NCBI RefSeq assembly: GCF_052116585.1
Contig: NZ_JBQKKT010000002.1
Coordinates: forward strand, 1 to 64,000
Direction of reading: 5' to 3'
DNA length: 64,000 bases
DNA from: Luteococcus sp052116585
GTDB taxonomy: Bacteria; Actinomycetota; Actinomycetes; Propionibacteriales; Propionibacteriaceae
In this document: piece by piece, positions 43,736 to 53,131 of the stretch
Layout: every line of letters begins with the position of its first letter
Position numbering within the stretch: the stretch's first letter is position 1
Made by a program: the position numbers and the translations under genes
The notes under the pieces: model-generated
The model's input: only the letters and a program-made list of their open reading frames with translations
Database searches by the model: none
Told to the model about the DNA's origin: nothing

Positions 43736-46255
43736 ATGACTGACCTCCCCGCACCGCGTGACCTTGCAGCCCCCGACCTGTTCAGCGCCTTCGATCCCGA
43801 GCCCGCGCAGCACACCCGCCCGGCCCGGACACCGATGACGGCCGCCCCGGCGACCAGCACCAATGTCGAGAAGTTGCTGGAGGGGTTGAACCCGCCACAG
43901 CGCGAGGCCGTGCTGCATGCGGGCGGACCGGTGCTGGTGGTGGCGGGCGCAGGATCCGGCAAGACCCGGGTGCTGACGCGTCGCATCGCACACCTGGTGG
44001 CCGAACGCGGCGTCCACCCGGGCTCCATCCTGGCCATCACCTTCACCAACAAGGCAGCCGCGGAGATGCGCAGCCGCGTGGTCGACCTGGTGGGCAACCG
44101 GGCCAAGTTGATGTGGGTCAGCACCTTCCACTCGTCCTGCGTGCGGATCCTGCGTGCGGACATCGACAAGTTCGGCATGAACCGCAACTTCTCGATCTAC
44201 GACGACACCGACGCCAAGCGATTGATGACCCTGGTCACGCGCGACCTGGAGATGGACGCCAAGCGCTATCCGGTCCGTGCCGTCATGAACTGGGTGAGCA
44301 ACTGCAAGAACGAGCTGCTTGACCACGAGACCGCCCTGGCCCGGGCCGATGAGGGCAACGAGAAGGCCCTTGCGGAGGCGTACGCCGAATACCAGCGCCG
44401 TCTGGTGGCGGCCAATGCGCTCGACTTCGATGACCTGATCATGACCACGGTGCACTTGCTCCAGGCCTTCCCCGAGGTCAGGGAGGGCTACCGTCGTCGC
44501 TTCCGGCAGGTGCTGGTGGACGAGTACCAGGACACCAACCACGCCCAGTACCAGCTGATTCGCCAGCTGTGCGGCGAGCTGGACGTCGAGTTGACCGACG
44601 GGACGCCGGTGGTGGAGCCCCCCGAACTGATGGTGGTGGGCGACTCGGACCAGTCGATCTATGCCTTCCGGGGTGCGACGATTCGCAACATCCTGGATTT
44701 CGCCGACGACTTCCCGGGCGCCGACACCATCCTGCTGGAGCAGAACTACCGCTCCACCCAGAACATCCTCACCGCGGCGAATGCCGTGATCGGCCACAAT
44801 CCCAACCGCCCCGAGAAGCGGCTGTGGAGCGACCAGGGCGAGGGAGCCCTGATCACCGGCTATGTCGCGGACACCGAGCACGACGAGGCGCAGTTCATCG
44901 CCACCGAGATCGACAAGCTGGTGGACGAGGGCAAGACGCGCTACGGCGAGGTGGCGGTCTTCTACCGCACCAATGCCCAGTCACGCGCCTTCGAGGAGGT
45001 CTTCATCCGCGTCGGACTGCCCTACAAGGTGGTCGGCGGTGTCCGTTTCTATGAGCGCAAGGAGATCCGGGACGCGATCAGCTACCTGCGCTCCATCGCC
45101 AATCCGGCCGATGACGTGAGCACCCGCCGCATTCTCAATGTGCCCAAGCGAGGCATCGGCGAACGGGCTGAGGCTTCGATTGAGGCCCTGGCTGTCAGCG
45201 AACGGATCAGCTTCAGCGAGGCGCTGGAACGGGCCAGCGAGGCGCCCGGCATCGCCACCCGCAGTTTCAAGCAGATCCAGGGATTTGCCGAGATGATGTC
45301 GCGCCACCGCCAGATGGTGGCCCAAGGCGTGCCCGCCGACGAGATCCTCACATCGATCCTGAAGGAATCGGGCTATTTGGAGGAGCTGGAGAACTCGAAG
45401 GACCCCCAGGACGAGACGCGTCTGGAGAACCTCGTCGAGCTGGTGGCGGTGGCGGGTGAATTCGTCGCCGCAGCCCACTCGGTGGACCTGCCCGCTGACG
45501 CCGAGCTCCTGCAGGAGGACGGCTCGGGGGCCGGTGACGAAGAGCAGCCAGGAGTCCTGCTGTCCGGGATGCCCGAGCCGGACGACAGTCTGCCCGCCTT
45601 CCTGGAGCGGATCGCGCTGGTGGCGGACTCCGACCAGATCCCCGATTCCGAGGACGGCGACGGTGTGGTGACCCTGATGACGCTCCACACGGCCAAGGGC
45701 CTGGAGTTCGACACGGTCTTCCTGACCGGCTTCGAGGACGGCGTCTTCCCACACATGCGGGCGCTGATGGACCGCGACGAGCTGCAGGAGGAGCGGCGAC
45801 TGGCCTATGTGGGCATCACCCGTGCCCGCAAGCAGCTCTACCTCTCGCGGGCGGCGGTCAGGACAGCCTGGGGATCGCCCCAGTACAACCCGCCCAGCCG
45901 CTTCTTCGACGAGATCCCGGCGCACCTGATGGACTGGCGACGCACCGGCGCCGCGCTGACTGGGTGGGCCAGCACGTCGGCGACGCGCAGCAGCCAGGCA
46001 CGCCAGGCCACCGGACGTCCTGGCAGCAACCGCACACTGGGGACGAGCACGGCCCCGACTTTCGGGGCGGGCAAGCCCGCGGTGAAGCATGTGGCCTCGG
46101 TTCAGCCGGGGGAGCGGGTGCTGCACTCCACCTTCGGGATGGGGACCGTCGTCGCCACCTCCGGAGCCGGGGACCAGATGAAGGCCGACGTGGACTTTGG
46201 CTCCGCCGGCCTCAAGCGGCTCAGCCTGAAGCACGCCCCCATGGAGAAGCTCTAG
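43736..46255 (+). CDS. pcrA: ATP-dependent DNA helicase PcrA/UvrD
   Basis: 839 residues. Superfamily 1A 3'-5' helicase for nucleotide excision repair and clearing replication/transcription conflicts. LNPPQREAVLHAGGPVLVVAGAGSGKTRVLTRRIAHL (Walker A ~70), ITFTNKAAAEM, DEYQDTN, VGDSDQSIYAFRGA, NYRSTQNI, VTLMTLHTAKGLEFDTVFLTG and YVGITRARKQLYLSRA are all present. The ~50-residue N-terminal extension and a C-terminal Tudor-like segment (GERVLHSTFGMGTVVATSG) that contacts RNA polymerase are typical of actinobacterial PcrA. Confidence 0.97.
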   Translation: MTDLPAPRDLAAPDLFSAFDPEPAQHTRPARTPMTAAPATSTNVEKLLEGLNPPQREAVLHAGGPVLVVAGAGSGKTRVLTRRIAHLVAERGVHPGSILAITFTNKAAAEMRSRVVDLVGNRAKLMWVSTFHSSCVRILRADIDKFGMNRNFSIYDDTDAKRLMTLVTRDLEMDAKRYPVRAVMNWVSNCKNELLDHETALARADEGNEKALAEAYAEYQRRLVAANALDFDDLIMTTVHLLQAFPEVREGYRRRFRQVLVDEYQDTNHAQYQLIRQLCGELDVELTDGTPVVEPPELMVVGDSDQSIYAFRGATIRNILDFADDFPGADTILLEQNYRSTQNILTAANAVIGHNPNRPEKRLWSDQGEGALITGYVADTEHDEAQFIATEIDKLVDEGKTRYGEVAVFYRTNAQSRAFEEVFIRVGLPYKVVGGVRFYERKEIRDAISYLRSIANPADDVSTRRILNVPKRGIGERAEASIEALAVSERISFSEALERASEAPGIATRSFKQIQGFAEMMSRHRQMVAQGVPADEILTSILKESGYLEELENSKDPQDETRLENLVELVAVAGEFVAAAHSVDLPADAELLQEDGSGAGDEEQPGVLLSGMPEPDDSLPAFLERIALVADSDQIPDSEDGDGVVTLMTLHTAKGLEFDTVFLTGFEDGVFPHMRALMDRDELQEERRLAYVGITRARKQLYLSRAAVRTAWGSPQYNPPSRFFDEIPAHLMDWRRTGAALTGWASTSATRSSQARQATGRPGSNRTLGTSTAPTFGAGKPAVKHVASVQPGERVLHSTFGMGTVVATSGAGDQMKADVDFGSAGLKRLSLKHAPMEKL

Positions 46256-46290
46256 CCCTCCCCCTGGTGGGGCGGGATCGCAGGACAGCA

Positions 46291-46328
46291 GAAGTCCCGC
46301 GCACCGGTTGGTGTGCGGGACTTCTTTT
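46291..46328. terminator. Rho-independent terminator between pcrA and the M23 gene
   Basis: A 15-bp stem with one mismatch (46291-46305 with 46310-46324), followed by TTTT; between convergent genes. Confidence 0.88.
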
Positions 46329-46352
46329 CTGAGATTCTCTTTGGCGCTGGGG

Positions 46353-47561
46353 TCAGACGTGGACGCCCAGGGTCAGCAGGAAAGTCACAGGATTGCTGGT
46401 CGAGTAGACATCGCCCGGTGTGGTGCCCTTGGGGTAGTACTCGAAGTGCAGGTGCGGGCCGAAGGTGCGGCCCTTCATGCCGTTGTAGCCGATGATGGTG
46501 CCGGCCTTGACGACCTGACCCGGCTGCACGGTGTAACGGCTCATGTGGGCGTAGAGCGTCGAGCTGCCATCGGCGTGGTGCAGGACCAAGGCGCTGTCGC
46601 CGGCCCAGCCCTGGCAACCGCCACAGTTGGTGGCAGCGACACCGTCGGCCACGGCGCGCACCGGGGTGCCCACGGGAGACGGGAAGTCCTGACCGGTGTG
46701 CCAGCGGGACCACGAGCCGTACTGGCCCCAGGAGGCGCCGACGGTGTACTGACCGGGGGGCAGCGGGGTGGTGCCGCCCGCACCGCTGAGCGTGGCGGCA
46801 GGAGCTTCCTTGGGGGCATCCTGGGCTGCAGGCTGCCCCGACTGCTGCTTGGCCTTCTTGGCTGCCTCGGCCTTGGCCTTGGCGGCCTCCATGCCCTGCT
46901 TCTTGAGCAGTTCCTCGGCCTTGCGCTTCTCCTCGGCGATGCGGCCGGCCTCGGCCTTCACACGCGCGAGGTCTTCCTCGATCTGGTCATCGCGGCTCTG
47001 GGCACCGGCGTCGGTGGCCTCGGCTGCGACATTGTCGTTGATCTCGTCGAGGTTGCCCTGGCGGGCAACGGCGCCCTCGGCAGCAACGGCCTTGCTCAGC
47101 TCGGTACGTGCGGCATTGCGCGAGATGGTGGTGCGGCCGGCGTAGGCGGCCAGCGTGCCGCTGTTCTGTCCCTGCACCTTGCGGGCCTGGGCCACCTGGG
47201 ACTGGACCTGCTGCTCGATGGTCAGCGCGTCAGGAGCTGCCACGGCGCGGGTGATGTCATGGGTGTTCTTGTCCTTGGAGACCGACGCGGTGTCGACCCG
47301 CTCGGAACCGGCGGACGAGGCGGCGATGACGCCACCGATGGTCACGAGGCCAAGGGTGCTGACGGCCAGCGCGGCGAAGCTTCGCTTCAGGACGCTGTTG
47401 CTCGGCTCCTCTTCAGCGGTGTCGAGGACACTGTCGAAGTCGAGCTCATCGGGGGTCTCCGAAACCTCCAGTACGCGCTTGGCGCGAACCCTCCGGAAGG
47501 GGGTGCGGGACACGGTTCTCCTTGGTGCAGACAGTGGGCTCATCATATGTCGCAGCGCCAC
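46353..47561 (-). CDS. Secreted/membrane-anchored M23 peptidoglycan endopeptidase
   Basis: 402 residues from GTG 47561 (AGGAG eleven bases upstream; ATGs six and seven codons in are alternatives). A basic cytoplasmic N-terminus is followed by one membrane helix near residue 65-85, an Ala/Lys/Glu-rich coiled coil (about 180-240) and a C-terminal LytM domain with the zinc ligands HTGQDFPSPVGTPV, LYAHMS and HLHFEYYP. The coiled coil plus LytM layout resembles divisome-associated hydrolases or their regulators. The metal residues are intact, so it should be catalytic. Convergent with pcrA. Confidence 0.92.
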   Translation of the reverse strand: MALRHMMSPLSAPRRTVSRTPFRRVRAKRVLEVSETPDELDFDSVLDTAEEEPSNSVLKRSFAALAVSTLGLVTIGGVIAASSAGSERVDTASVSKDKNTHDITRAVAAPDALTIEQQVQSQVAQARKVQGQNSGTLAAYAGRTTISRNAARTELSKAVAAEGAVARQGNLDEINDNVAAEATDAGAQSRDDQIEEDLARVKAEAGRIAEEKRKAEELLKKQGMEAAKAKAEAAKKAKQQSGQPAAQDAPKEAPAATLSGAGGTTPLPPGQYTVGASWGQYGSWSRWHTGQDFPSPVGTPVRAVADGVAATNCGGCQGWAGDSALVLHHADGSSTLYAHMSRYTVQPGQVVKAGTIIGYNGMKGRTFGPHLHFEYYPKGTTPGDVYSTSNPVTFLLTLGVHV

Positions 47562-47641
47562 ATGGCCAACTGCTCCTGGATGAGGGTCCCGATCTCTCGG
47601 AACTCCTAAACCTTAGCATTTCTCAGGAAGCGTACACCAAT

Positions 47642-49327
47642 TCACTCGGCCTGAGTGGCCCGTTCTCCGGCACGCACCGCGATCTGGCCCATCTTCGCGC
47701 CGCCCAGGTCATAGGACGCGCTCGGGTTGTTGACGAGGTACAAGACCTTGTTGTCGACGGTCACGACGGCGGTGCGGAAGCGGGCCGTCTCTGCGCCCCC
47801 CATGCTCTGCTGGACCAGCAGGGTGGTGGCCGTGATGGGGGTCTGACCTGCCTTTCCGCGGGCGGTGGCGGCCTCGGACAGCTTGGCGGTCTCCTGGCGG
47901 TCGGAACACTTGGAGAGGTTTCCTCGCAAGGTTCCCGCGAAGCTGTCGGCCGCCTTGGCATCCTTGAAGGTCATCGCAACCACGTCGACGCCGAAGGTCT
48001 GCGGGGCGGCATTGTCCTGGGTCATCAGGTAGGTGCGCTGCTCTCGCTTGGTCGGCCCGGCCACCGAGGCCAGCGACATGTTCTCGCACTGACTGCCCTT
48101 GGTGGTGACATTGCTCACGTCGGTGACCGACCACAGGCCCGCTCCCGGGGAGACGCGGGGCAGGTCGGAGATGTTCAGCCAGCCCGGTGTGCCGCTGCTG
48201 GGCAGGGTGGTGGCTGCAACCTTCGGCTGCTTGGCGCAGGCGCCCGTCGAGCGAGCACACTGGCGGTTGATCGTCGAGGCGGCAGCCTGCACCACCGGGG
48301 TGGGCCCCATGGCCTTCTTGGACTGTGTGACGTCATATCCGTGCACCGTGGTGCCGGTACGAGCCAGCAGGAGAGTGTGGTACTCGGGGATGGTGTCCTC
48401 GAAGACCACGGTCATCAGCATGGCCTCGTCGCCAACGCCCGTCACGGAGGACGCACTGAGCAAGTAGGTGGGGACGTCATCACACTTGGCCATGTTGGTG
48501 GCCCGCAGCTTGTAGGCCTGTCCGGCATCGGCCGTCGTGGCGAAGTTGTCGATCTGGTGGCGGGCGACCAGGGGCAGCGAGGACTTGGTGCTCAGCGTGC
48601 GCTGTTTGGTCTGGGTGGCATTCGGCTGGCCCGTGGTGGAGTTCTGGCAGTAGAGCCGGTGCGAGGTGGGGGTCAACTTCTGCAGGGTCTCGACGGCCGT
48701 CCAGCCCTGCCCCTTGGCGATCAGCTCGGCGTCCCTGGGAGTCATCAGGTCGCCGTCGACCACGGCCGGCGGCTTGCTCACGCTGGGAGTGGGGGTGGGG
48801 GTGATCACCACGACGGGCTTGCGGGTCTGCTGCAGAACCAGGGCGAAGGCGACCACGGCGAGCACGAGGGCCGCCGCGATCCACGGCAACCACTTCTTCC
48901 AGCCGCCGGCGGCCGGTGCCTCGGCGCGCTGTGGCGTGGGCTGCAGATCCGCTCCGGACTCCTCGTCACGATTCTGGGCGGCTCTGGCGCCCAGACCGGC
49001 GGCGGCGAGCATCGGGTCAGATGCGTCGGCCTCCGCCTCGTCGGCCTCATCGGGCAGCAGTGGCGCGGCCTCGTCGAAGACGTCGATGGGTTCCTCGTCC
49101 AGGACCTCCGTGTCAGGAGTCTCAGGGGCCAGCGCACCGACCACCTCGGAGGTTCGCACATTCTCACCGACAGCCGGCCGCATCCAGGCGCTGTGGTCGG
49201 CCTCGACGACGGCATCCTCTGGGGTAGGGTCGAACCCGCTTTCCGGTGCCCCCGGCGTGTGGGAATTGACGATCGACTCGTCCTGGTCACCGTCGACGCG
49301 GGGCATCGGGTTCTGCTCGTCGGTCAC
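47642..49327 (-). CDS. Single-pass membrane protein with PknH-like extracytoplasmic sensor domains
   Basis: 561 residues from GTG 49327, chosen because GGAGGA stands six bases upstream; an ATG at 49381 lacks one. Acidic, disordered cytoplasmic region (~1-140), one membrane helix (WLPWIAAALVLAVVAFALVL), then ~390 extracytoplasmic residues in two similar halves, each with paired cysteines (…YCQNS…, …KCDD…; …QCEN…, …KCSD…) around a buried Ala/Phe helix. The pattern recalls the PknH C-terminal sensor fold, but no kinase domain is present. Function unknown; it lies between wall and division genes. Confidence 0.75.
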   Translation of the reverse strand: MTDEQNPMPRVDGDQDESIVNSHTPGAPESGFDPTPEDAVVEADHSAWMRPAVGENVRTSEVVGALAPETPDTEVLDEEPIDVFDEAAPLLPDEADEAEADASDPMLAAAGLGARAAQNRDEESGADLQPTPQRAEAPAAGGWKKWLPWIAAALVLAVVAFALVLQQTRKPVVVITPTPTPSVSKPPAVVDGDLMTPRDAELIAKGQGWTAVETLQKLTPTSHRLYCQNSTTGQPNATQTKQRTLSTKSSLPLVARHQIDNFATTADAGQAYKLRATNMAKCDDVPTYLLSASSVTGVGDEAMLMTVVFEDTIPEYHTLLLARTGTTVHGYDVTQSKKAMGPTPVVQAAASTINRQCARSTGACAKQPKVAATTLPSSGTPGWLNISDLPRVSPGAGLWSVTDVSNVTTKGSQCENMSLASVAGPTKREQRTYLMTQDNAAPQTFGVDVVAMTFKDAKAADSFAGTLRGNLSKCSDRQETAKLSEAATARGKAGQTPITATTLLVQQSMGGAETARFRTAVVTVDNKVLYLVNNPSASYDLGGAKMGQIAVRAGERATQAE

Positions 49328-49456
49328 GCGGGTTCCTCCGGGAGTACGGGACAGGGGCGTCAGCCCCTGGTCATTGCTCATGCGGAGTTTACCCGCCGGG
49401 CACTCGGGCGGCGATTCATCCGCGCGGACAGGCGTGAAGCTGAAGGGTGGCAGACA

Positions 49457-50752
49457 GTGGCTTTCTCCAGGACCTCACGTGGCCGGGGACGCGACGACGG
49501 CAGGGGCACCCCCGTCGTCGGGACGCGCCACGGGCACCGGTCGATGCTCAGCCTCGTGCCGTGGCCGCTGGTCTGCGCAGCAGCCGCGTTGCTCACCGTG
49601 CTCGCCGGAGTGGTGCCCCCGGTGGCGCTGGCGACGGTGGCCTGGGTCCAGGCGCCCGATCTGGGTTTCTGGACCGTGATCGGTGCCGGCGTGCGTGGCT
49701 GGCTACTGGCCCACGGGGCACGCATCGAGGTGGGGGAGAATGTACTGGGCATCGTTCCGCTGGGGGTCAGCCTGCTGATCGTGCTCGCCGGCAGTGGCCT
49801 GGCGGCGGTGGCCGCCCAACAGGCGCGCACCGGCGCGAGCGAGGACTTTCCCCAGCGCGAGCGCCGCGACCTCGTCCTGCGGGTGGCGAGCATCTTCGTG
49901 GCCACCTATGTGGTCTGTGTCCTGGTGGCCGCCGCGTTGACCGATACGGGCAGCCAGACCGGCGTGGCCCTTCTGGGCGGGATCGTGCTCGGCGCTGTCA
50001 GTGCCCTGGTGGGGGCGGGCCGAGCCGTGGGCTGGGATCCGACGCAGTGGTGGCCACAGTGGGCTCGCGCGGTTCCCCGGGCGATCGGCGCGGCCCTGTG
50101 CGTGATGGGTGCCACCGGTGCCCTGGTCACTGGCATCGCCCTGTGGCAGCACCGTGGGGCCGTCGTGGACCTGCACAATTCGCTGGTCCCAGGGGTGGCC
50201 GGGGGCATTGCGCTGCTCGTGCTCCAGCTGGTCTGGCTGCCCAACCTGGTGATCTGGGGCGCCTCCTGGGCCCTGGGGGCCGGTTTCTCCGTCGGCACCG
50301 GCACCGTCGTCTCGCCGGCCCACAACCTGACCGGCACCCTGCCGGCGATTCCCGTGCTGGGTGCGATCGGTGCCAATGGCCCGGGCCCGCGGGTGGCTCT
50401 GCTGTGGCTGCTGTCCGGCGTGCTGGCTGGCATCGTCGCCGCCTGGGTCATCGTGCGCTCCCGGCCGGCGGCGCGTCCCGACGAGACCTCGCTGGTTGGA
50501 GGCCTTTCGGGAGTGCTCGCCGGGCTCTGCTTCTGGGTGCTGGCGCTGGTCTCCGGCGGTGACCTGGGCGTGGAACGGTTGGTGGGCGTCGGTCCGCGGC
50601 TGGTGCCGCTGGCCGTGATGGCGCCCACGGTGATGGGCATCTCGGGGCTGGTCACTGGTCTGGTCCTGGGTCTGCTCCAGGCACGACCGATGCCGGTGGA
50701 GGCCAATGCGAGCCCGCTGGATCAGGACGAGGAGTCCGGGCACGGCGGATGA
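49457..50752 (+). CDS. PerM-like (DUF6350) cell-division membrane protein
   Basis: 431 residues from GTG 49457 with GAAGGGTGG upstream. About ten hydrophobic helices, with VALATVAWVQAPDLGFWTVIGAGVRGWLLAHGARIEVGENVLGIVPLGVSLLIVLAG and the conserved LPNLVIWGASWALGAGFSVGTGTVVSPAHNLTGTLPAIPVLGAIG. This matches the DUF6350 family that includes mycobacterial PerM (Rv0955), which stabilises the divisome under stress. As in mycobacteria, purN and purH follow. Divergent from the PknH-like gene. Confidence 0.85.
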   Translation: MAFSRTSRGRGRDDGRGTPVVGTRHGHRSMLSLVPWPLVCAAAALLTVLAGVVPPVALATVAWVQAPDLGFWTVIGAGVRGWLLAHGARIEVGENVLGIVPLGVSLLIVLAGSGLAAVAAQQARTGASEDFPQRERRDLVLRVASIFVATYVVCVLVAAALTDTGSQTGVALLGGIVLGAVSALVGAGRAVGWDPTQWWPQWARAVPRAIGAALCVMGATGALVTGIALWQHRGAVVDLHNSLVPGVAGGIALLVLQLVWLPNLVIWGASWALGAGFSVGTGTVVSPAHNLTGTLPAIPVLGAIGANGPGPRVALLWLLSGVLAGIVAAWVIVRSRPAARPDETSLVGGLSGVLAGLCFWVLALVSGGDLGVERLVGVGPRLVPLAVMAPTVMGISGLVTGLVLGLLQARPMPVEANASPLDQDEESGHGG

Positions 50753-50757
50753 GCCGA

Positions 50758-50763
50758 TAGGCT
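50758..50763 (+). promoter_or_regulatory. -10 box of purN
   Basis: TAGGCT exactly six bases before the GTG at 50770, just after the perM-like stop; leaderless pattern. Confidence 0.5.
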
Positions 50764-50769
50764 TGGCCG

Positions 50770-51360
50770 GTGACCTATCGCGTGCTCGTCCTGGTGTCTG
50801 GCAGTGGCACCCTGCTGCAGTCCTTGATCGACGCCCGCGACGAGGGGCGGCTGGATGCAGAACTGGTCGCCGTCGGTGCCGACGTCGAGTGTGCGGGGAT
50901 CGAGCGGGCCAAGGCGGCTGGGATCGACACCTTCGTCCACCCGATGCCGACGCTGCTTCGTCGAGGCACCGACGAGCGACTGGTCTGGGATGCCGCGCTG
51001 GCTGACCAGATGGCCGCGCACCAGCCGGACCTCGTGGTCTCCGCAGGCTTCATGAAGTTGCTGGACCGTCCCTGCATGGAGCGCTTCGGCGACCGCATCA
51101 TCAACACCCACCCCGCCCTGCTGCCCGACTTCCCCGGTGCCCATGCGGTACGCGATGCGCTCGCAGCCGGCGCCACCACGACGGGTGCGTCCATCTTCTG
51201 GGTCAACGACGGTGTCGACACCGGCGAGTTGATCACGCAGGAGGCCGTCGAGGTACTCCCCGGCGACGATGAGGCCACGCTGCACGAGAGGATCAAGATC
51301 GTCGAAAGGCGCCTGCTGGTGGACGTCGTCAACGACTTGGCTCGCAAGGCCGCCTGCTGA
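50770..51360 (+). CDS. purN: Phosphoribosylglycinamide formyltransferase
   Basis: 196 residues. Transfers a formyl group from 10-formyl-THF to GAR in purine synthesis. VLVLVSGSGTLLQSLIDAR, catalytic Asn/His in NTHPALLPDFPGAHAVRDALAAGATTTGASIFWVNDGVDTGELI and the Asp in that last segment are all in place. GTG start. purH follows after 85 bases. Confidence 0.97.
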   Translation: MTYRVLVLVSGSGTLLQSLIDARDEGRLDAELVAVGADVECAGIERAKAAGIDTFVHPMPTLLRRGTDERLVWDAALADQMAAHQPDLVVSAGFMKLLDRPCMERFGDRIINTHPALLPDFPGAHAVRDALAAGATTTGASIFWVNDGVDTGELITQEAVEVLPGDDEATLHERIKIVERRLLVDVVNDLARKAAC

Positions 51361-51445
51361 CGGCGAACTCTTCTGCCCACGCTGCTGCCCGTCGAGGCAG
51401 CACCCACAGACCATTCCCTACGGCACGAAACATTCAGGAGAAGCA

Positions 51446-53008
51446 ATGAGTGACAACCGAATGCCCATCAAGCGCGCACTGGTGAGCGTCTACGACAAGA
51501 CCGGGCTCGTCGAGCTCGGCCAGGCCCTCGCCGCGGCAGGCGTCGAGCTGGTCAGCACCGGCGGCTCCTACAAGAAGCTCGTCGATGCCGGACTGCAGGT
51601 CACCGAGGTCGCCGAGCTGACCGGCTTCCCCGAGTGCCTCGACGGTCGCGTCAAGACCCTGCACCCGAAGGTGCACGCCGGCATCCTGGCCGACCGTCGG
51701 CTCGAGGACCACCGCAACCAGCTCGAGGAGATGGGCATTGCCGCCTTCGACCTGGTCGTGAGCAACCTGTACCCCTTCACCCAGACCGTCGCCTCGGGGG
51801 CCACGCCCGACGAGTGCGTCGAGCAGATCGACATCGGCGGCCCCTCAATGGTGCGCGCCGCCGCCAAGAACCACCCCAGCGTCGCCATCGTCACCTCGCC
51901 GGACCAGTACGAGGACCTGACGCGTGCCCTGGCCGAGGGTGGCTACACCCTCGAGGAGCGCAAGCAGCTGGCGGCCGCAGCCTTCAAGCACACCGCGAAC
52001 TACGACATGGCCGTGGCCGGCTGGATGGGCCACGTGCTCACCGATAGCACCGACGGCACCGGCTTCCCGGGCTGGGTGGCCGGCAGCTACGAGCGCCTCG
52101 ACGTGCTGCGCTATGGCGAGAACAGCCACCAGCAGGCCGCCCTCTACAAGAAGAACTTCGGGCCCGAGGGCCTGGCCACCGCCGAGCAGCTGGGCGGCAA
52201 GGCGATGAGTTACAACAACTACGTCGACACCAATGCCGCCCACCGTGCCGCCTATGACTTCGACGCCCCGGCCGTCGCCATCATCAAGCACGCGAACCCT
52301 TGCGGCATTGCCACGGGCGCGGACATCGCCGAGGCCCACCGCAAGGCGCACGAGTGCGACTCGCTGAGTGCCTTCGGTGGCGTGATTGCCGCCAACCAGA
52401 CCGTCACCAAGGCCATGGCCGAACAGGTCAAGCCGATCTTCACCGAGGTGATCGTTGCCCCCGACTACGAGGCGGAGGCGCTGGAGATCCTGCAGAGCAA
52501 GAAGAACCTGCGCATCCTGAAGTGCGGCGCCCCGGCCCGCGGCGGCGTCGAGACCCGCGAGATCGACGGCGGCCTGCTGATGCAGCAGATGGACGTCCTG
52601 CAGGCCGAGGGTGACAAGCCCGAGAACTGGACTCTGGCCGCTGGCGAGCCTGCGGATGAGCAGACCCTGGCGGACCTGGACTTCGCCTGGAAGGCATGCC
52701 GCTCGGTGAAGTCGAATGCCATCCTGCTGGCCAGTGACGGCGCGTCGGTGGGCGTCGGCATGGGCCAGGTCAACCGCGTCGACAGCTGCAAGCTGGCCGT
52801 CGAGCGCGCTGGGGAGAGGGCCAAGGGCTCGGTGGCCGCCTCCGACGCATTCTTCCCGTTCAGCGACGGCCCCCAGATCCTCATCGACGGTGGAGTGAAG
52901 GCCATCGTGCAGCCGGGAGGCTCCATCCGCGACGAGGAAACCATCGAGCTGTGCAAGGATCGCGGCGTGACCCTGTACTTCACGGGCACGCGCCACTTCT
53001 TCCACTGA
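51446..53008 (+). CDS. purH: Bifunctional AICAR transformylase / IMP cyclohydrolase
   Basis: 520 residues, full length. Last two steps to IMP. N-terminal cyclohydrolase (RALVSVYDKTGLVELGQAL, STGGSYKKL, GGPSMVRAAAKN) and C-terminal transformylase with the catalytic Lys-His in IIKHANPCGIA and the ending TGTRHFFH. ATG with AGGAG five bases upstream. Confidence 0.98.
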   Translation: MSDNRMPIKRALVSVYDKTGLVELGQALAAAGVELVSTGGSYKKLVDAGLQVTEVAELTGFPECLDGRVKTLHPKVHAGILADRRLEDHRNQLEEMGIAAFDLVVSNLYPFTQTVASGATPDECVEQIDIGGPSMVRAAAKNHPSVAIVTSPDQYEDLTRALAEGGYTLEERKQLAAAAFKHTANYDMAVAGWMGHVLTDSTDGTGFPGWVAGSYERLDVLRYGENSHQQAALYKKNFGPEGLATAEQLGGKAMSYNNYVDTNAAHRAAYDFDAPAVAIIKHANPCGIATGADIAEAHRKAHECDSLSAFGGVIAANQTVTKAMAEQVKPIFTEVIVAPDYEAEALEILQSKKNLRILKCGAPARGGVETREIDGGLLMQQMDVLQAEGDKPENWTLAAGEPADEQTLADLDFAWKACRSVKSNAILLASDGASVGVGMGQVNRVDSCKLAVERAGERAKGSVAASDAFFPFSDGPQILIDGGVKAIVQPGGSIRDEETIELCKDRGVTLYFTGTRHFFH

Positions 53009-53131
53009 CCAGTCCCGTGGCCCGGGCCCACAGTCCGGTGGGAAGAACTCACGCGGCGAAGGGGGCAGAATGGCCCTGACACCGTGGACATGACGATGGC
53101 CCGGGACACAGGACGAGACGGAAGGGCAGCG

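Noticed and set aside
47522..49456. Extension of the perM-like frame upstream to 47522
   Set aside because: The extra ~645 codons are antisense to the PknH-like gene; the conserved family start is near GTG 49457.
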